Below, piece by piece: positions 12,933 to 24,537 of a stretch of DNA of 52,474 bases (position 1 is the first letter of the stretch; every line of letters begins with the position of its first letter). The position numbers were made by a program, and so were the translations under genes. The stretch spans positions 1 to 52,474 of the forward strand of contig DAIDJP010000045.1 in assembly GCA_027451285.1 (NCBI GenBank), read 5' to 3'. The notes under the pieces are model-generated. The model was not told where the DNA came from. It did not search any database and saw nothing but the letters and a program-made list of their open reading frames with translations. The DNA is from Acidimicrobiaceae bacterium (GTDB lineage Bacteria; Actinomycetota; Acidimicrobiia; Acidimicrobiales; RAAP-2).

Positions 12933-15020
12933 ATGACCGCACGCGAATTCCCCCTCGAGAAGGTCCGCAACATCGGCATCATGGCCCACATCGACGCGGG
13001 CAAGACCACGACCACCGAGCGCATCCTCTACTACACGGGCAAGAACTACAAGATCGGCGAGGTCCACGAGGGCGCCGCCACCATGGACTGGATGGTCCAG
13101 GAGCAAGAGCGCGGCATCACCATCACCTCGGCCGCGACCACCTGCCACTGGAACGGGCACCGCATCAACATCATCGACACCCCCGGGCACGTGGACTTCA
13201 CCGTCGAGGTCGAGCGCTCACTTCGCGTGCTCGACGGCGCCGTCGCGGTCTTTGACGCGGTGGCCGGCGTGGAGCCCCAGACCGAGACGGTCTGGCGCCA
13301 GGCCAACAAGTACAACGTTCCGCGCATCTGCTTCGTGAACAAGATGGACCGCATCGGCGCGGACTTCTTTCGCTGCGTGGACATGATCCGCGACCGCCTG
13401 GACTGCGTGCCGGCCGTGCTGCAGCTGCCCATCGGCGCCGAGTCCAACTACCAGGGCATCATCGACCTGACCACGATGTCGGCCACGATCTACCACGACG
13501 ACAAGGGCGAGCAGCTCGAGGTCGTCGCAATTCCCTCCGAGTACCAGGAGCAGGCCGAGGAGTACCACTCTGCGCTGCTCGACGTGCTGACCACCTTTGA
13601 CGACTCGTTGATGGAGAAGGTCCTCGGCGACGAGACCGTCACCCCGGCCGACATCCGCCGCGCGCTGCGCGTGGGCACCCTCGAGGGGCACTGCGTGCCG
13701 ATCCTCAACGGCTCGGCCTTCAAGAACAAGGGCGTCCAGCCCATGCTCGACGCGGTCGTGGACTTCCTGCCCTCGCCGGTGGACCTGCCGCCGACCCCGG
13801 GCACCAAGCCGGGCAAGGACGAGGTCCTCGAGCGCAAGCCCGCCGACGACGCGCCCTTCGCGGCGCTGGCCTTCAAGATCATGACCGACCCCTACGTCGG
13901 TAAGCTGACCTACCTGCGCGTGTACTCGGGCACCCTGGAAAAGGGCGACACCGTCATCAACACGACCAAGGGCATGAAGAAGGAGCGTCTGGGACGCCTC
14001 CTGCTGATGCACGCCAACAACCGCGAGGACCTCGACACGATTCGCACCGGCGACATCGTCGCCGCGGTGGGCCTCAAGCAGGTCACGACCGGTGACACCC
14101 TGTCCGACCCCGACCACCCGATCCAGCTCGAGACCCTGACCTTCCCCGAGCCGGTCATCCACGTGGCGGTCGAGCCCAAGACCAAGGCCGACCAGGAGAA
14201 GCTGGGCAAGGCCCTCTACGCGCTCTCCGAAGAGGACCCGACGTTCCGGGTCCGCACCGACGAAGAGACCGGCCAGACGGTCATCTCGGGCATGGGCGAG
14301 CTGCACCTCGAGGTGCTGGTGGACCGCATGCTGCGAGAGTTCTCGGTCGACGCCAACGTGGGCAAGCCCCAGGTGGCCTACCGCGAGACCGTGCGCAAGA
14401 AGGTCGAGAAGGTCGAAGAGAAGTACGTGCGCCAGACCGGTGGTAAGGGTCAGTACGGCCACGTGGTGATCACCCTGGAGCCCACGGGGCCCGGCGGCGG
14501 CTACGAGTTCGTCGACGAGATCACCGGCGGCGTGATCCCCAAGGAGTACATCCAGCCGGTCAACCAGGGCATCACCGAGGCCCTCACCTCGGGCGTGCTT
14601 GCGGGATATCCGGTCGTTGACGTGCGCGTTCGCCTGACCTTCGGCAGCTACCACGACGTGGACTCCTCGGAGATGGCCTTCAAGATCGCCGGCTCCATCG
14701 CGGTCAAGAAGGCCGCCCGTCTGGCCAATCCCGTGCTGCTCGAGCCCATCATGGCCGTCGAGGTCGTCACCCCCGAGGACTACATGGGTGACGTGATCGG
14801 CGACCTGTCCAGCCGGCGCGGTCGCGTCGAGGGTATGGAGCAAAAGGGCAACAGCCAGGCAATTCGGGCTCAGGTGCCCCTGGCCGACATGTTCGGCTAC
14901 GCTACTGACCTGCGGTCTCGCACCCAAGGGCGCGCGACCTACACCATGCAGTTCCATTCGTACGCAGAGGTACCTGACGCAATCGCTAAGGAGATTGTCG
15001 CCAAGGCCACCGGCGCGTAG
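12933..15020 (+). CDS. fusA: elongation factor G
   Basis: 695 residues, a full-length translocase GTPase. The P-loop is [13 protein letters not shown] (18-30), with switch [10 protein letters not shown] and base-specificity NKMDR. All five domains appear present, including the domain IV loop region near [11 protein letters not shown]. The start at ATG 12933 lies 25 bases after rpsG; the ribosome site is the AGAAGAAAG stretch. Second GTPase partner tuf follows after 111 bases that hold no gene. Confidence 0.98.
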   Translation: MTAREFPLEKVRNIGIMAHIDAGKTTTTERILYYTGKNYKIGEVHEGAATMDWMVQEQERGITITSAATTCHWNGHRINIIDTPGHVDFTVEVERSLRVLDGAVAVFDAVAGVEPQTETVWRQANKYNVPRICFVNKMDRIGADFFRCVDMIRDRLDCVPAVLQLPIGAESNYQGIIDLTTMSATIYHDDKGEQLEVVAIPSEYQEQAEEYHSALLDVLTTFDDSLMEKVLGDETVTPADIRRALRVGTLEGHCVPILNGSAFKNKGVQPMLDAVVDFLPSPVDLPPTPGTKPGKDEVLERKPADDAPFAALAFKIMTDPYVGKLTYLRVYSGTLEKGDTVINTTKGMKKERLGRLLLMHANNREDLDTIRTGDIVAAVGLKQVTTGDTLSDPDHPIQLETLTFPEPVIHVAVEPKTKADQEKLGKALYALSEEDPTFRVRTDEETGQTVISGMGELHLEVLVDRMLREFSVDANVGKPQVAYRETVRKKVEKVEEKYVRQTGGKGQYGHVVITLEPTGPGGGYEFVDEITGGVIPKEYIQPVNQGITEALTSGVLAGYPVVDVRVRLTFGSYHDVDSSEMAFKIAGSIAVKKAARLANPVLLEPIMAVEVVTPEDYMGDVIGDLSSRRGRVEGMEQKGNSQAIRAQVPLADMFGYATDLRSRTQGRATYTMQFHSYAEVPDAIAKEIVAKATGA

Positions 15021-15131
15021 GAAGTCGGGCAACCGGCACAACCAAGGTCCAAACCGTCGTCGGGGAGGGCCGAAAACAGCACGGCGGACCCGCAGAGGGC
15101 CCGCCACGAAAGAGAAAGTAAGTCCCCGACA

Positions 15132-16319
<1,188 letters not shown>

Positions 16320-16325
16320 TTCGCG

Positions 16326-16649
16326 ATGGCCGACAACCGTCAAATGATCCGCATCCGGCTGAAGGCCTTCGACCACGGCGTCCTGGACCAGTCCACCGCC
16401 AAGATCGTCCAGACCGTCGAGCGCACGAACGCGCGCGTCCAGGGCCCCGTGCCGCTGCCGACCGAGAAGCACCGCTACACGGTGGTTCGCGGCCCGCACA
16501 AGCACAAGGACTCGCGCGAGCACTTCGAGATGCGCGTGCACAAGCGCCTCTTGGACATCGTGGACCACTCGGCCAAGACGGTGGACTCGCTCCAGCGTCT
16601 GGACCTGCCCGCGGGCGTGGACATCGAGATCAAGATCCGTCAAGGTTGA
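16326..16649 (+). CDS. rpsJ: 30S ribosomal protein S10
   Basis: 107 residues, slightly longer than usual at the N terminus ([17 protein letters not shown]). S10 binds tRNA-side head rRNA and pairs with NusB/NusG in antitermination. Motifs include [15 protein letters not shown] and HKRLLDI. It starts 6 bases after tuf, so it belongs to the str transcript. It is followed by an intrinsic terminator, so it is cut off from rplC, normally the next gene. Confidence 0.98.
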   Translation: MADNRQMIRIRLKAFDHGVLDQSTAKIVQTVERTNARVQGPVPLPTEKHRYTVVRGPHKHKDSREHFEMRVHKRLLDIVDHSAKTVDSLQRLDLPAGVDIEIKIRQG

Positions 16650-16661
16650 TGTGACGTAAGA

Positions 16662-16697
16662 AACCGCCCCCTCCCACGGAGGGGGCGGTTTTTTTGT
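16662..16697 (+). terminator. intrinsic terminator after rpsJ
   Basis: A 13-pair perfect stem, AACCGCCCCCTCC (16662-16674) with GGAGGGGGCGGTT (16678-16690), has a 3-base loop and is followed at once by a T-run. This is a textbook Rho-independent terminator 12 bases after rpsJ, and it closes the str operon. Confidence 0.95.
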
Positions 16698-16720
16698 CGC
16701 CGGTACCCGAAGGGAGAGAC

Positions 16721-17605
16721 GTGCACGCGAGCGACGCTGGAACCTGGACGTTGGGTGGGCGCACGGTCAACCGCGTGGGCTTTGGCGCGATGCGCCTCAC
16801 CGGCAGCGCGGCGTTCCATCTGGGCGTTCCCTCGGACCGACGGCTCGCGATCGCGACAGTGCGCGAGGCGGTGCGCCTGGGGGTGAATCACGTCGACACC
16901 GCGGCGTTCTACTTCTCGGCGACGCGTTCGGCGAACGAGTTGATCAACGCCGCTCTCTCGCCGTATCCCGAGGACCTCGTTCTCGTCACCAAGGTGGGTC
17001 CCGGGCGCGATCCTTCGGGCGAATGGTTGGACTTCGCGCGGCCCGATCAGCTTCGCGGCCAGGTTGAGGAGAACCTTCGTCAGTTGGGCCGTGACCATCT
17101 GGACGTCGTCAACTTGCGCGTCCTCGGCCCCGGACCCCTCGCCGAGCACCTGGGGGCGCTCGCGGACATGGTGGGCGAGGGCTTGATCGGACACCTGGGC
17201 GTCTCGGGCGTGGCGAAGGAACAGCTCGACGAGGCGCGAGGCATCACGGAGATCGTGTGCGTGCAGAACCGCTACAGCCTCGAGGCGCGCTCGGCGGACG
17301 CCGACGCGGTGCTCGAGGCCTGTGGCGAGGCGGGCATTGCCTTCGTTCCGTTCTTCTCGCTCGCGGGGACCGGGACCGCGCACGGCCGACCGGCGCTCGA
17401 GCACGAGACCGTGCTCGCCGTCGCCTGGGCCCACGGGGCGACCCCGCCCCAGGTACGACTGGCCTGGACCCTCGCGCGCGGCGAGCACGTGCTGGTCATC
17501 CCGGGCACCGGAAACCCGGCGCACGTGGCCCAGAACGTGGCCGCGGGGTCGTTGCGCCTCAGCGAGGACGACCGGGCACGCCTCGACGCCCTGGCGGGGA
17601 CTTGA
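16721..17605 (+). CDS. aldo/keto reductase family oxidoreductase
   Basis: 294 residues from GTG 16721, which has GGGAGAG upstream; an earlier in-frame TTG lies in the terminator and is unlikely. It is an NADPH-type TIM barrel: VGFGAMRL near the N terminus, catalytic Asp59, Tyr64 (DTAAFYF) and Lys91 (VLVTKVG). The usual catalytic His position falls in VVNLRVLG, so it reads Asn-Leu-Arg, as I recall for some members of the family. PGTGNPAHVAQNV matches the cofactor-binding end. Substrate unknown. It sits alone between a terminator and the rplC promoter. Confidence 0.88.
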   Translation: MHASDAGTWTLGGRTVNRVGFGAMRLTGSAAFHLGVPSDRRLAIATVREAVRLGVNHVDTAAFYFSATRSANELINAALSPYPEDLVLVTKVGPGRDPSGEWLDFARPDQLRGQVEENLRQLGRDHLDVVNLRVLGPGPLAEHLGALADMVGEGLIGHLGVSGVAKEQLDEARGITEIVCVQNRYSLEARSADADAVLEACGEAGIAFVPFFSLAGTGTAHGRPALEHETVLAVAWAHGATPPQVRLAWTLARGEHVLVIPGTGNPAHVAQNVAAGSLRLSEDDRARLDALAGT

Positions 17606-17611
17606 GCGACT

Positions 17612-17641
17612 TTGCATTCAGGGGTGTCTGTGGTGTACGGT
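17612..17641 (+). promoter_or_regulatory. promoter of the S10-spc cluster (rplC)
   Basis: TTGCAT (17612-17617) and TACGGT (17636-17641) lie 18 bases apart, starting 6 bases after the aldo/keto reductase stop. Predicted start near 17648 gives a leader of about 170 bases. Confidence 0.6.
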
Positions 17642-17647
17642 TTGTAG

Positions 17648-17818
17648 CCCCCCTAAACGGGGGTCAGCCGTAGAAACTGTGCGGCGAGCAAGTGATGTGT
17701 TCAGTTGCCTACGGGAACGCTGAACCGAACCAGTCGAGCGCTCCGTTCGGGTCCCTGGCCCGGCGGAGCGTCTGTGTGTCGGGAGAACCGATGCACGGAA
17801 CAACAGAGAGAGGCAAAC
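17648..17818 (+). promoter_or_regulatory. structured leader upstream of rplC
   Basis: An untranslated region with at least three hairpins. The first is CCCCC-TAAAC-GGGGG (about 17649-17663). The second is GTTCAG/CTGAAC (17699-17704 with 17720-17725). The third is CGCTCCG/CGGAGCG (17739-17745 with 17764-17770), enclosing a GGGTC/GGCCC-type inner stem. Position at the head of an r-protein operon suggests autogenous control, but I recognise no named leader family. Confidence 0.5.
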
Positions 17819-18478
17819 GTGGCGACCAAAGCGATCGTCGGCGAGAAGGTGGGGATGACCCAGGTCTGGGATGACCAGCAACGGGCCATACCGGTCACGG
17901 TGGTACGTGTCAGCCCCGCGCGCGTCGTCCAGGTGAAGACTCCGGAGAAGGAGGGCTACTCGGCCCTCCAGGTGACCTGGGGGACTCGTCGGACCTCGAC
18001 GCTGACCAAGCCCGAGCTCGGGCACTTCGAGAAGGCCGGCGTCGCGCCGGGCACCAAGCTCGTCGAGCTGCGCATCGACGACGTTTCGGGATACGCCGTC
18101 GGCCAGGAGATCGCCGTCGACACCCTGGTCAAGGGCGAGATGATCGACGCCACGGCCCTGTCCAAGGGCAAGGGCTTCGCCGGTGGCATGAAGCGCCACA
18201 ACTTCTCCGGTCAGGGCGCGGCCCACGGTAACCACAAGCACCACCGCGCTCCTGGCTCGGTGGGGGCCTGCTCCACGCCGGGTCGCGTGTTCAAGGGAAC
18301 GCGCATGGCCGGTCGCATGGGTGGCGGCCAGGTCACCACGACCAACCTCGAAGTCATCGGCGTCGACGCCGAGCGCAACCTCGTGCTCGTCAAGGGCGCC
18401 GTCCCCGGCCCGCGCGGCGGCGTCGTCGTCCTGCGCACGTCGGTCAAGAACCCCATGAAGGCGGGAGGTAGCCGATGA
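17819..18478 (+). CDS. rplC: 50S ribosomal protein L3
   Basis: 219 residues from GTG 17819, preceded by AGAGAGAGG; this gives MATKAIVGEKVGMTQ, the normal L3 start. A longer in-frame reading from 17705 lies in the leader and has no family match. Core motifs are GKGFAGGMKRHNF and HGNHKHHRAPGSVGA, the extension reaching toward the peptidyl transferase centre. It is first gene of the S10 unit here, and its TGA overlaps the rplD ATG. Confidence 0.97.
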   Translation: MATKAIVGEKVGMTQVWDDQQRAIPVTVVRVSPARVVQVKTPEKEGYSALQVTWGTRRTSTLTKPELGHFEKAGVAPGTKLVELRIDDVSGYAVGQEIAVDTLVKGEMIDATALSKGKGFAGGMKRHNFSGQGAAHGNHKHHRAPGSVGACSTPGRVFKGTRMAGRMGGGQVTTTNLEVIGVDAERNLVLVKGAVPGPRGGVVVLRTSVKNPMKAGGSR

Positions 18479-19155
18479 GCGAGATCGCAACCCTTCGTGG
18501 TCCGGTGAAGAAGGACCGTCCGGCCCCGCAGCAGCGCTCCGTCGAGCGCAAGAGCCTCGACGGCACCGTGCTCGGCACCGTGGCCCTCGAGCCCGCCTAC
18601 TTCGGCATCGAGCCGCACATGGCCGTGCTGCACCAGGTCGTCAAGGCCCAGCTGGCCGCGCGTCGCGCCGGCACCCAGTCGACCAAGACCCGCAAGGAAG
18701 TCAGCGGCGGCGGCAAGAAGCCCTTCAACCAGAAGGGCACCGGCGGCGCCCGTCAGGGCACCATCCGCGCGCCGCACTACCCGGGCGGTGGCATCGCGCT
18801 CGGACCCAAGCCGCGCAAGTACGACCAGAAGACCCCCAAGAAGATGATCCGCCTGGCGCTCTACTCGGCGCTGTCGGACCGCGCGAGCGAGTCGCGCGTG
18901 GCCCTCGTCGACGGATTTGGCACCTGGAGCGAGCCGCGCACCAAGAACGCCCTGGCCGCCCTGGCCGCCCTGGGCCTCGAGGGCAGGGTCCTCGTGGTGC
19001 TCTCACGCGAGGACGCGGTCGCCTACTTCTCGTTCAACAACCTGGACAACGTGAAGACGATTGACGCCGGTGAGCTCAACGCCTACGACGTCCTCGAGTC
19101 CGACTGGGTCCTCTTCACCGACGAGACCCTGCCGGTCGCCAAGGAGAGCAACTGA
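18475..19155 (+). CDS. rplD: 50S ribosomal protein L4
   Basis: 226 residues. It lines the exit tunnel with its extended loop (KKPFNQKGTGGARQG, IRAPHYPGGG). In proteobacteria L4 represses the S10 operon; whether that holds here is unknown. It starts at ATG 18475 in a 4-base overlap with rplC and its stop shares one base with the rplW start. Confidence 0.97.
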   Translation: MSEIATLRGPVKKDRPAPQQRSVERKSLDGTVLGTVALEPAYFGIEPHMAVLHQVVKAQLAARRAGTQSTKTRKEVSGGGKKPFNQKGTGGARQGTIRAPHYPGGGIALGPKPRKYDQKTPKKMIRLALYSALSDRASESRVALVDGFGTWSEPRTKNALAALAALGLEGRVLVVLSREDAVAYFSFNNLDNVKTIDAGELNAYDVLESDWVLFTDETLPVAKESN

Positions 19156-19445
19156 TGCGTGACGCGATGAGCATCCTCATCCGACCGGTCGTCTCGGAGA
19201 AGACCTACGACCTGATGGAGCGGGGCACCTACGTCTTCGAGATCGACTCGCGGGCCACCAAGGTCGACGTGCGCAACGCCGTCGAGCAGGCCTTCAACGT
19301 TAAGGTCGTCAACGTGAACACCCTGAACCGTCAGGGCAAGTCGACGCGCAACGCGCGCACCGGCGTCGTCGGACGTCGCCCCGGCTCCAAGCGTGCCTTC
19401 GTCACGCTGCGCGCGGGCGACACGATCAACCTCTTCGAGAACTAA
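19155..19445 (+). CDS. rplW: 50S ribosomal protein L23
   Basis: 96 residues. It sits at the tunnel exit and docks trigger factor and SRP. Typical segments are [21 protein letters not shown] and [11 protein letters not shown]. The start is ATG 19155 in TGATG overlapping rplD; an internal ATG at codon 5 is an alternative. Confidence 0.97.
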   Translation: MRDAMSILIRPVVSEKTYDLMERGTYVFEIDSRATKVDVRNAVEQAFNVKVVNVNTLNRQGKSTRNARTGVVGRRPGSKRAFVTLRAGDTINLFEN

Positions 19446-19453
19446 GGACTGCC

Positions 19454-20287
19454 ATGGCCCTGCGCAATCGCAAACCCACGAGCCCCGGTCGCCGGTTCCA
19501 GAGCGTCTCGGACTTCGCCGAGATCACCAAGGACCGTCCCGAGAAGTCGCTGCTCGCGCCCAAGCCCAAGACCGGTGGTCGTAACGCCTACGGCCGCAAG
19601 ACGTCGCGCCACCGCGGTGGCGGCCACAAGCAGCAGTACCGCATCATCGACTTCAAGCGCAACAAGGACGCCGTGCCGGCCAAGGTCGCGGCCATCGAGT
19701 ACGACCCCAACCGGACGTGCCGCATCGCCCTACTTCACTACGCCGACGGTGAGAAGCGCTACATCATCGCCCCGGCTGGCCTGAAGGTCGGCGACGTCGT
19801 CGAGTCGGGCCCCAAGGCCGACATCCGCACGGGCAACGCTCTGCCGATGCGCTTCATCCCCACCGGTTCGACCGTGCACAACGTCGAGCTGCGTCCCGGC
19901 GGCGGCGCCAAGATGGCCCGCAGCGCCGGCATGAGCGTCCAGCTCGTGGCCAAGGACGGCGGATTCGCCACCCTGCGTCTTCCCTCGACCGAGATGCGCC
20001 GCGTGCCGATCGACTGCCGCGCCACTCTCGGCACGGTGGGCAACTCCGAGCACGAGCTCATCAAGATCGGAAAGGCCGGCCGCAACCGCTGGAAGGGCGT
20101 GCGCCCCCAGACGCGCGGCGTGGCCATGAACCCCGTCGACCACCCCCTGGGTGGCGGCGAGGGCAAGACCTCCGGTGGCCGCCACCCGGTCTCGCCCTGG
20201 GGCCAGCCCGAGGGCCGTACGCGCCTGCCCAAGGCGTCGGACGCTCTCATTATTCGTCGTCGCCGCGGACGCGGCTCGCGGAGGTAG
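19454..20287 (+). CDS. rplB: 50S ribosomal protein L2 with His-to-Leu change near the C terminus
   Basis: 277 residues, normal length; L2 supports subunit association and peptidyl transferase assembly. Conserved parts include [20 protein letters not shown] and [17 protein letters not shown]. The usually conserved NPVDHPHGGGEG reads [12 protein letters not shown]: residue 232 is Leu (codon CTG at 20147-20149), where most bacteria have His. It starts at ATG 19454, 8 bases after rplW. Confidence 0.97.
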   Translation: MALRNRKPTSPGRRFQSVSDFAEITKDRPEKSLLAPKPKTGGRNAYGRKTSRHRGGGHKQQYRIIDFKRNKDAVPAKVAAIEYDPNRTCRIALLHYADGEKRYIIAPAGLKVGDVVESGPKADIRTGNALPMRFIPTGSTVHNVELRPGGGAKMARSAGMSVQLVAKDGGFATLRLPSTEMRRVPIDCRATLGTVGNSEHELIKIGKAGRNRWKGVRPQTRGVAMNPVDHPLGGGEGKTSGGRHPVSPWGQPEGRTRLPKASDALIIRRRRGRGSRR

Positions 20288-20294
20288 GTAGACC

Positions 20295-20573
20295 ATGTCA
20301 CGCAGCCTGAAGAAGGGCCCCTTCATCGACAGCCACCTTCTCAAGAAGGTGGACGCGATGAACGCGGCCAACGAGAAGAAGGTCATCAAGACCTGGAGCC
20401 GTCGCTCGACGGTGATCCCGGACATGGTGGGCCACACCTTCGCCGTGCATGACGGGCGCCGTCACGTGCCGGTGTTCGTCAACGAGTCCATGGTCGGCCA
20501 CAAGCTGGGCGAGTTCGCGCCCACGCGCACCTTCAAGTTCCACGCCGGCCAGGAAAAGACGGGGAGGCGCTAA
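20295..20573 (+). CDS. rpsS: 30S ribosomal protein S19
   Basis: 92 residues, standard length. It binds 16S rRNA in the head near the A site. [19 protein letters not shown] and [20 protein letters not shown] are diagnostic. The last base of its TAA is the first of the rplV ATG. Confidence 0.98.
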   Translation: MSRSLKKGPFIDSHLLKKVDAMNAANEKKVIKTWSRRSTVIPDMVGHTFAVHDGRRHVPVFVNESMVGHKLGEFAPTRTFKFHAGQEKTGRR

Positions 20574-21252
20574 TGACCGGTCCCAAGACCAACGAGCGCC
20601 CCGGCACTCGCGCCACGCTGCGTGGCTATCACATGTCCGCGAGCAAGGCCCGCGTCGTTCTCAACCTGATCCGCGGCGAGGACGTCACGACGGCCCGCGA
20701 GATCCTCGCGGGCACGACCCGCGAGGCCGCCGACGTCATCGGCAAGGTGCTGGCCTCGGCCATCGCCAATGCCGTCACCAACGACGAGATGTCCGCCGAC
20801 GAGCTCTACGTCTCGGCCTGCTACGCCGACGAGGGCGTCACCATGAAGCGCTTCACGCCGCGCGCGCGAGGCCGCGCCGGCAAGATCCGCAAGCGCTCGT
20901 GCCACATCACCGTGATCGTCTCGCGACTCGACGACGAGCGCCTGGGCGTCCTGCGGGCCGCTCGCAGCGCGCAGGCCGCCGCGTCGCGTACGCGTCGCGT
21001 GGCCTCCTCGCGCCGCCGTGCCGACCAGACCGCGAGCCTGAACTCGCGCGAGACCCGCGCGGCCCAGGCCGAGGCCGAGGCCGCTGAGGCGTTGGCCCTC
21101 GAGGCCGAGAACACCGAGATCGCCTCAGAGGTCGAGATCGACACGGAGGTCGCGACCGACGAGACGGTCAGCGCGCAAGAGACGGACGTGGTCGAGTCGG
21201 CCGCGACTGACGAGACGGTGTCCGACGACGCCACTGAGGAGACGGACAAGTA

Positions 21253-21253
<1 letters not shown>
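20573..21253 (+). CDS. rplV: 50S ribosomal protein L22 with long C-terminal extension
   Basis: 226 residues, about twice the usual length. Residues 1 to about 122 are standard L22, which lines the exit tunnel ([37 protein letters not shown]). After that comes a basic Arg/Ala stretch (about 127-155), then an acidic Glu/Thr/Ala tail with a repeated ATDETVS motif. No stop or frameshift separates them, and composition stays like the neighbours. The tail is likely disordered; function unknown. Confidence 0.95.
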
Positions 21254-22167
<914 letters not shown>

Positions 22168-22169
22168 CC

Positions 22170-22607
22170 ATGTTGATGCCCCGCAAGGTAAAGCACCGCA
22201 AGCAGCAGCGCGGTCGGATGGCCGGGATGGCCAAGGGCGGCACCGAGTTGTCCTTCGGCGACTTCGGCATCCAGGCCCTCGAGGCCGGTTGGATCACCGC
22301 TCGCCAGATCGAGGCGGCCCGTATCGCCATGACCCGTCACGTCAAGCGTGGTGGCAAGGTGTGGATCCGCGTCTTCCCGGACAAGCCCGTGACCCAGAAG
22401 CCCGCCGAGACCCGCATGGGCTCGGGCAAGGGCAACCCCGAGTTCTGGGTCGCCGTGGTCAAGCCCGGCCGCGTGCTGTTCGAGCTCGGTGGTGTGGACG
22501 AGGCCCTGGCGCGCGCCGCCATGGAGCGCGCCATCCAGAAGCTGCCCATCAAGGCGAAGTTCGTCGTGCGTCCCGGGACCCACGGCACCCCGGAGGTGAC
22601 GATCTAA
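22170..22607 (+). CDS. rplP: 50S ribosomal protein L16
   Basis: 145 residues, start [17 protein letters not shown] at ATG 22170, the family's usual beginning. It contacts A-site tRNA. Conserved parts are [24 protein letters not shown] and [20 protein letters not shown]. It lies 2 bases after rpsC; its stop overlaps the rpmC start. Confidence 0.97.
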   Translation: MLMPRKVKHRKQQRGRMAGMAKGGTELSFGDFGIQALEAGWITARQIEAARIAMTRHVKRGGKVWIRVFPDKPVTQKPAETRMGSGKGNPEFWVAVVKPGRVLFELGGVDEALARAAMERAIQKLPIKAKFVVRPGTHGTPEVTI

Positions 22608-22840
22608 TGGCCAAGACCAGAGAGCGCGTGGCGGAGATGCGCCTGCTCGGCGACCAGGAGCTGGTCGAGCGACTGAGCGAGGCCCGCCGCGAGCTGTTCA
22701 ACCTTCGTTTCCAGCTGGCCACCGGCCAGCTCGACAACTCCGCACGACTGGCGTCGGCGCGCCGCGACATCGCGCGCCTGTCGACCTTCGTGCGCGAGCG
22801 TGAGATTGCGGCCGCCGAGGCCGCGGAAGAGAGTGAGTGA
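22607..22840 (+). CDS. rpmC: 50S ribosomal protein L29
   Basis: 77 residues from ATG 22607 in TAATG. L29 is a two-helix protein at the tunnel exit. The signature [17 protein letters not shown] and [12 protein letters not shown] are present. A short Ala/Glu end ([10 protein letters not shown]) follows the core. An in-frame upstream ORF only shadows rpsC and rplP. Confidence 0.96.
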   Translation: MAKTRERVAEMRLLGDQELVERLSEARRELFNLRFQLATGQLDNSARLASARRDIARLSTFVREREIAAAEAAEESE

Positions 22841-23118
22841 TGACTGACGAGACGGTTGAGACCGTGCGTGAGAATCCCCGCAAGGTTCGCGAGGGCATCG
22901 TGATCTCCGACAAGATGGCGTCCACCGTGGTGGTGGCGGTCAACGAGCGCGTGAGCCACCCCCGCTACGGCAAGACGGTGCAGCGCACCAAGAAGCTCTA
23001 CGCCCACGACGAGAAGAACGAGGCCAAGGTCGGCGACCGCGTGCGCGTGGTCGAGACCCGTCCCCTCTCGAAGCTCAAGCGCTGGCGCCTGACCGACATT
23101 GTGGAGCGTGCACGATGA
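22840..23118 (+). CDS. rpsQ: 30S ribosomal protein S17
   Basis: 92 residues from ATG 22840 (TGATG overlap with rpmC); a GTG one codon upstream is possible. It is an OB-fold protein that binds 16S rRNA helix 11. [33 protein letters not shown] and [18 protein letters not shown] are typical. An acidic N-terminal extension of about 15 residues precedes the core. Confidence 0.97.
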   Translation: MTDETVETVRENPRKVREGIVISDKMASTVVVAVNERVSHPRYGKTVQRTKKLYAHDEKNEAKVGDRVRVVETRPLSKLKRWRLTDIVERAR

Positions 23119-23483
23119 TCCAGCAGGAATCGCGACTCAAGGTCGCCGACAACAGCGGCGCGAAGGAGGTGCTGTGCATTCGCGTGCTCGGCGGCTCGCG
23201 TCGTCGCTATGCGTCGATCGGTGACGTCTTCATCGCCACGGTGAAGGACGCCATCCCCGGCGCCGCCGTGAAGAAGGGTGACGTCGTGCGTTGCGTCGTC
23301 GTGCGCACGGCCAAGGAGAAGCGTCGTCCCGACGGCTCCTACATCAAGTTCGACGAGAACGCCGCCGTGCTGATCAACGACCAGCTCCAGCCGCGCGGCA
23401 CGCGCATCTTCGGCCCCGTGGGCCGCGAGCTGCGCGACAAGAAGTTCATGCGCATCATTTCGCTGGCGCCGGAGGTGTTGTAA
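23115..23483 (+). CDS. rplN: 50S ribosomal protein L14
   Basis: 122 residues, standard length, start [19 protein letters not shown]. It forms an intersubunit bridge and is the docking site of Rsf[14 protein letters not shown] and [30 protein letters not shown] end (given in part) confirm it. Its ATG lies in the rpsQ stop (ATGA). Confidence 0.98.
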   Translation: MIQQESRLKVADNSGAKEVLCIRVLGGSRRRYASIGDVFIATVKDAIPGAAVKKGDVVRCVVVRTAKEKRRPDGSYIKFDENAAVLINDQLQPRGTRIFGPVGRELRDKKFMRIISLAPEVL

Positions 23484-23788
23484 TGAAGATTCGCAAGGGT
23501 GACGACGTGCTCGTGATCGCGGGCAAGTTCCGCGGCGAGCGCGCCAAGGTCGACGCGGCGATGCCCGCGACCAACCGCGTGGTGCTCGACGGGCTCAACA
23601 TCGCCAAGCGCCACACCAAGCAGACCGGCGCCACGATGCAGGCCGGCATCATCGACAAGATGCTGCCGATGAACGCGTCCAACGTTGCGCTGTGGTGCAC
23701 AAACCACAAGGGTCCGGCCAAGGTCGGATACCGTGACGCCGACGGCGCCAAGACTCGCGTCTGCCGCAAGTGCGGGGAGGCATTGTGA
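23483..23788 (+). CDS. rplX: 50S ribosomal protein L24
   Basis: 101 residues from ATG 23483 (TAATG with rplN). It is an assembly initiator with a KOW motif at 3-30 ([21 protein letters not shown]). The C terminus carries RVCRKCGE, a half zinc-ribbon common in bacterial L24. An upstream in-frame extension is a shadow of rplN. Confidence 0.97.
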   Translation: MKIRKGDDVLVIAGKFRGERAKVDAAMPATNRVVLDGLNIAKRHTKQTGATMQAGIIDKMLPMNASNVALWCTNHKGPAKVGYRDADGAKTRVCRKCGEAL

Positions 23789-24339
23789 CCGCGCCGCGCC
23801 TCAAGGTCCGCTACGACGAGACCATCCGGCCCGCTCTGAAGGACGAGCTCGGACTGTCCAACATCATGCAGGTGCCGCGCCTGGAGAAGATCGTGCTGAA
23901 CTCCGGCGTGGGTCGCGCGACCCAGCAGGCGTCGCTGCTCGAGGGCGCCCAGCGCGACCTCGAGCTGATCACCGGCCAGAAGCCGATCGTGACGCGCGCC
24001 AAGAAGTCGGTCGCGAGCTTCAAGCTGCGCGAGGAGCAGCCCATCGGCGTCAAGGTCACCCTGCGCGGGGACCGCGCCTGGGAGTTCTTCGATCGCCTGC
24101 TGAGCCTGGCGATCCCGCGCATCCGCGACTTCCGTGGGCTGTCGCCGAAGTCCTTCGACGGACACGGCAACTACACCTTCGGTGTCAACGACCAGTTGAT
24201 CTTCCCCGAGATCGACTACGACAAGATCGACGCACCGCGTGGCTTTGACATCACCATCGTCACCACAGCGACGAACGACGAGCAGGGTCGCGCGTTCTTG
24301 CGCGCCTACGGCTTCCCCTTCAAGCAGGAGAATCGATAG
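23785..24339 (+). CDS. rplE: 50S ribosomal protein L5
   Basis: 184 residues from GTG 23785, overlapping the rplX stop (GTGA); this gives [19 protein letters not shown] start five codons earlier has no better support. It binds 5S rRNA and P-site t[37 protein letters not shown] (part) and [20 protein letters not shown] (part) are characteristic. Confidence 0.97.
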   Translation: MTAPRLKVRYDETIRPALKDELGLSNIMQVPRLEKIVLNSGVGRATQQASLLEGAQRDLELITGQKPIVTRAKKSVASFKLREEQPIGVKVTLRGDRAWEFFDRLLSLAIPRIRDFRGLSPKSFDGHGNYTFGVNDQLIFPEIDYDKIDAPRGFDITIVTTATNDEQGRAFLRAYGFPFKQENR

Positions 24340-24341
24340 TC

Positions 24342-24527
24342 ATGGCGAAGAAAGCTCTTCGAATCAAGCAGCAGAAGACCCCCAAGTTCTCGACGCGCGC
24401 CTACACGCGCTGCGAGCGCTGCGGGCGTCCGCGGTCGGTGTACCGCAAGTTCGGCCTGTGCCGGATCTGTCTGCGCACGATGGTCCACGCCGGCGAGGTC
24501 CCCGGCGTGACCAAGGCGAGTTGGTAG
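24342..24527 (+). CDS. rpsZ: 30S ribosomal protein S14, zinc-binding type Z
   Basis: 61 residues with two CxxC pairs, CERC near 24 and CRIC near 40, the short zinc-binding S14 form. Segments [15 protein letters not shown] and [18 protein letters not shown] are diagnostic. The longer zinc-free paralogue is not in this window. It starts 2 bases after rplE. Confidence 0.97.
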   Translation: MAKKALRIKQQKTPKFSTRAYTRCERCGRPRSVYRKFGLCRICLRTMVHAGEVPGVTKASW

Positions 24528-24537
24528 GAGGACAGCG

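Noticed and set aside
15021..15131. Possible small gene or riboswitch between fusA and tuf
   Set aside because: No ORF with a start and ribosome site, no strong hairpin; it appears to be a plain spacer.
16694..16720. Upstream TTG start for the aldo/keto reductase
   Set aside because: It lies in the T-run of the rpsJ terminator with no ribosome site; GTG 16721 has one.
17705..17818. 38-residue N-terminal extension of L3
   Set aside because: Not seen in L3, covers the structured leader, and GTG 17819 gives the standard N terminus.
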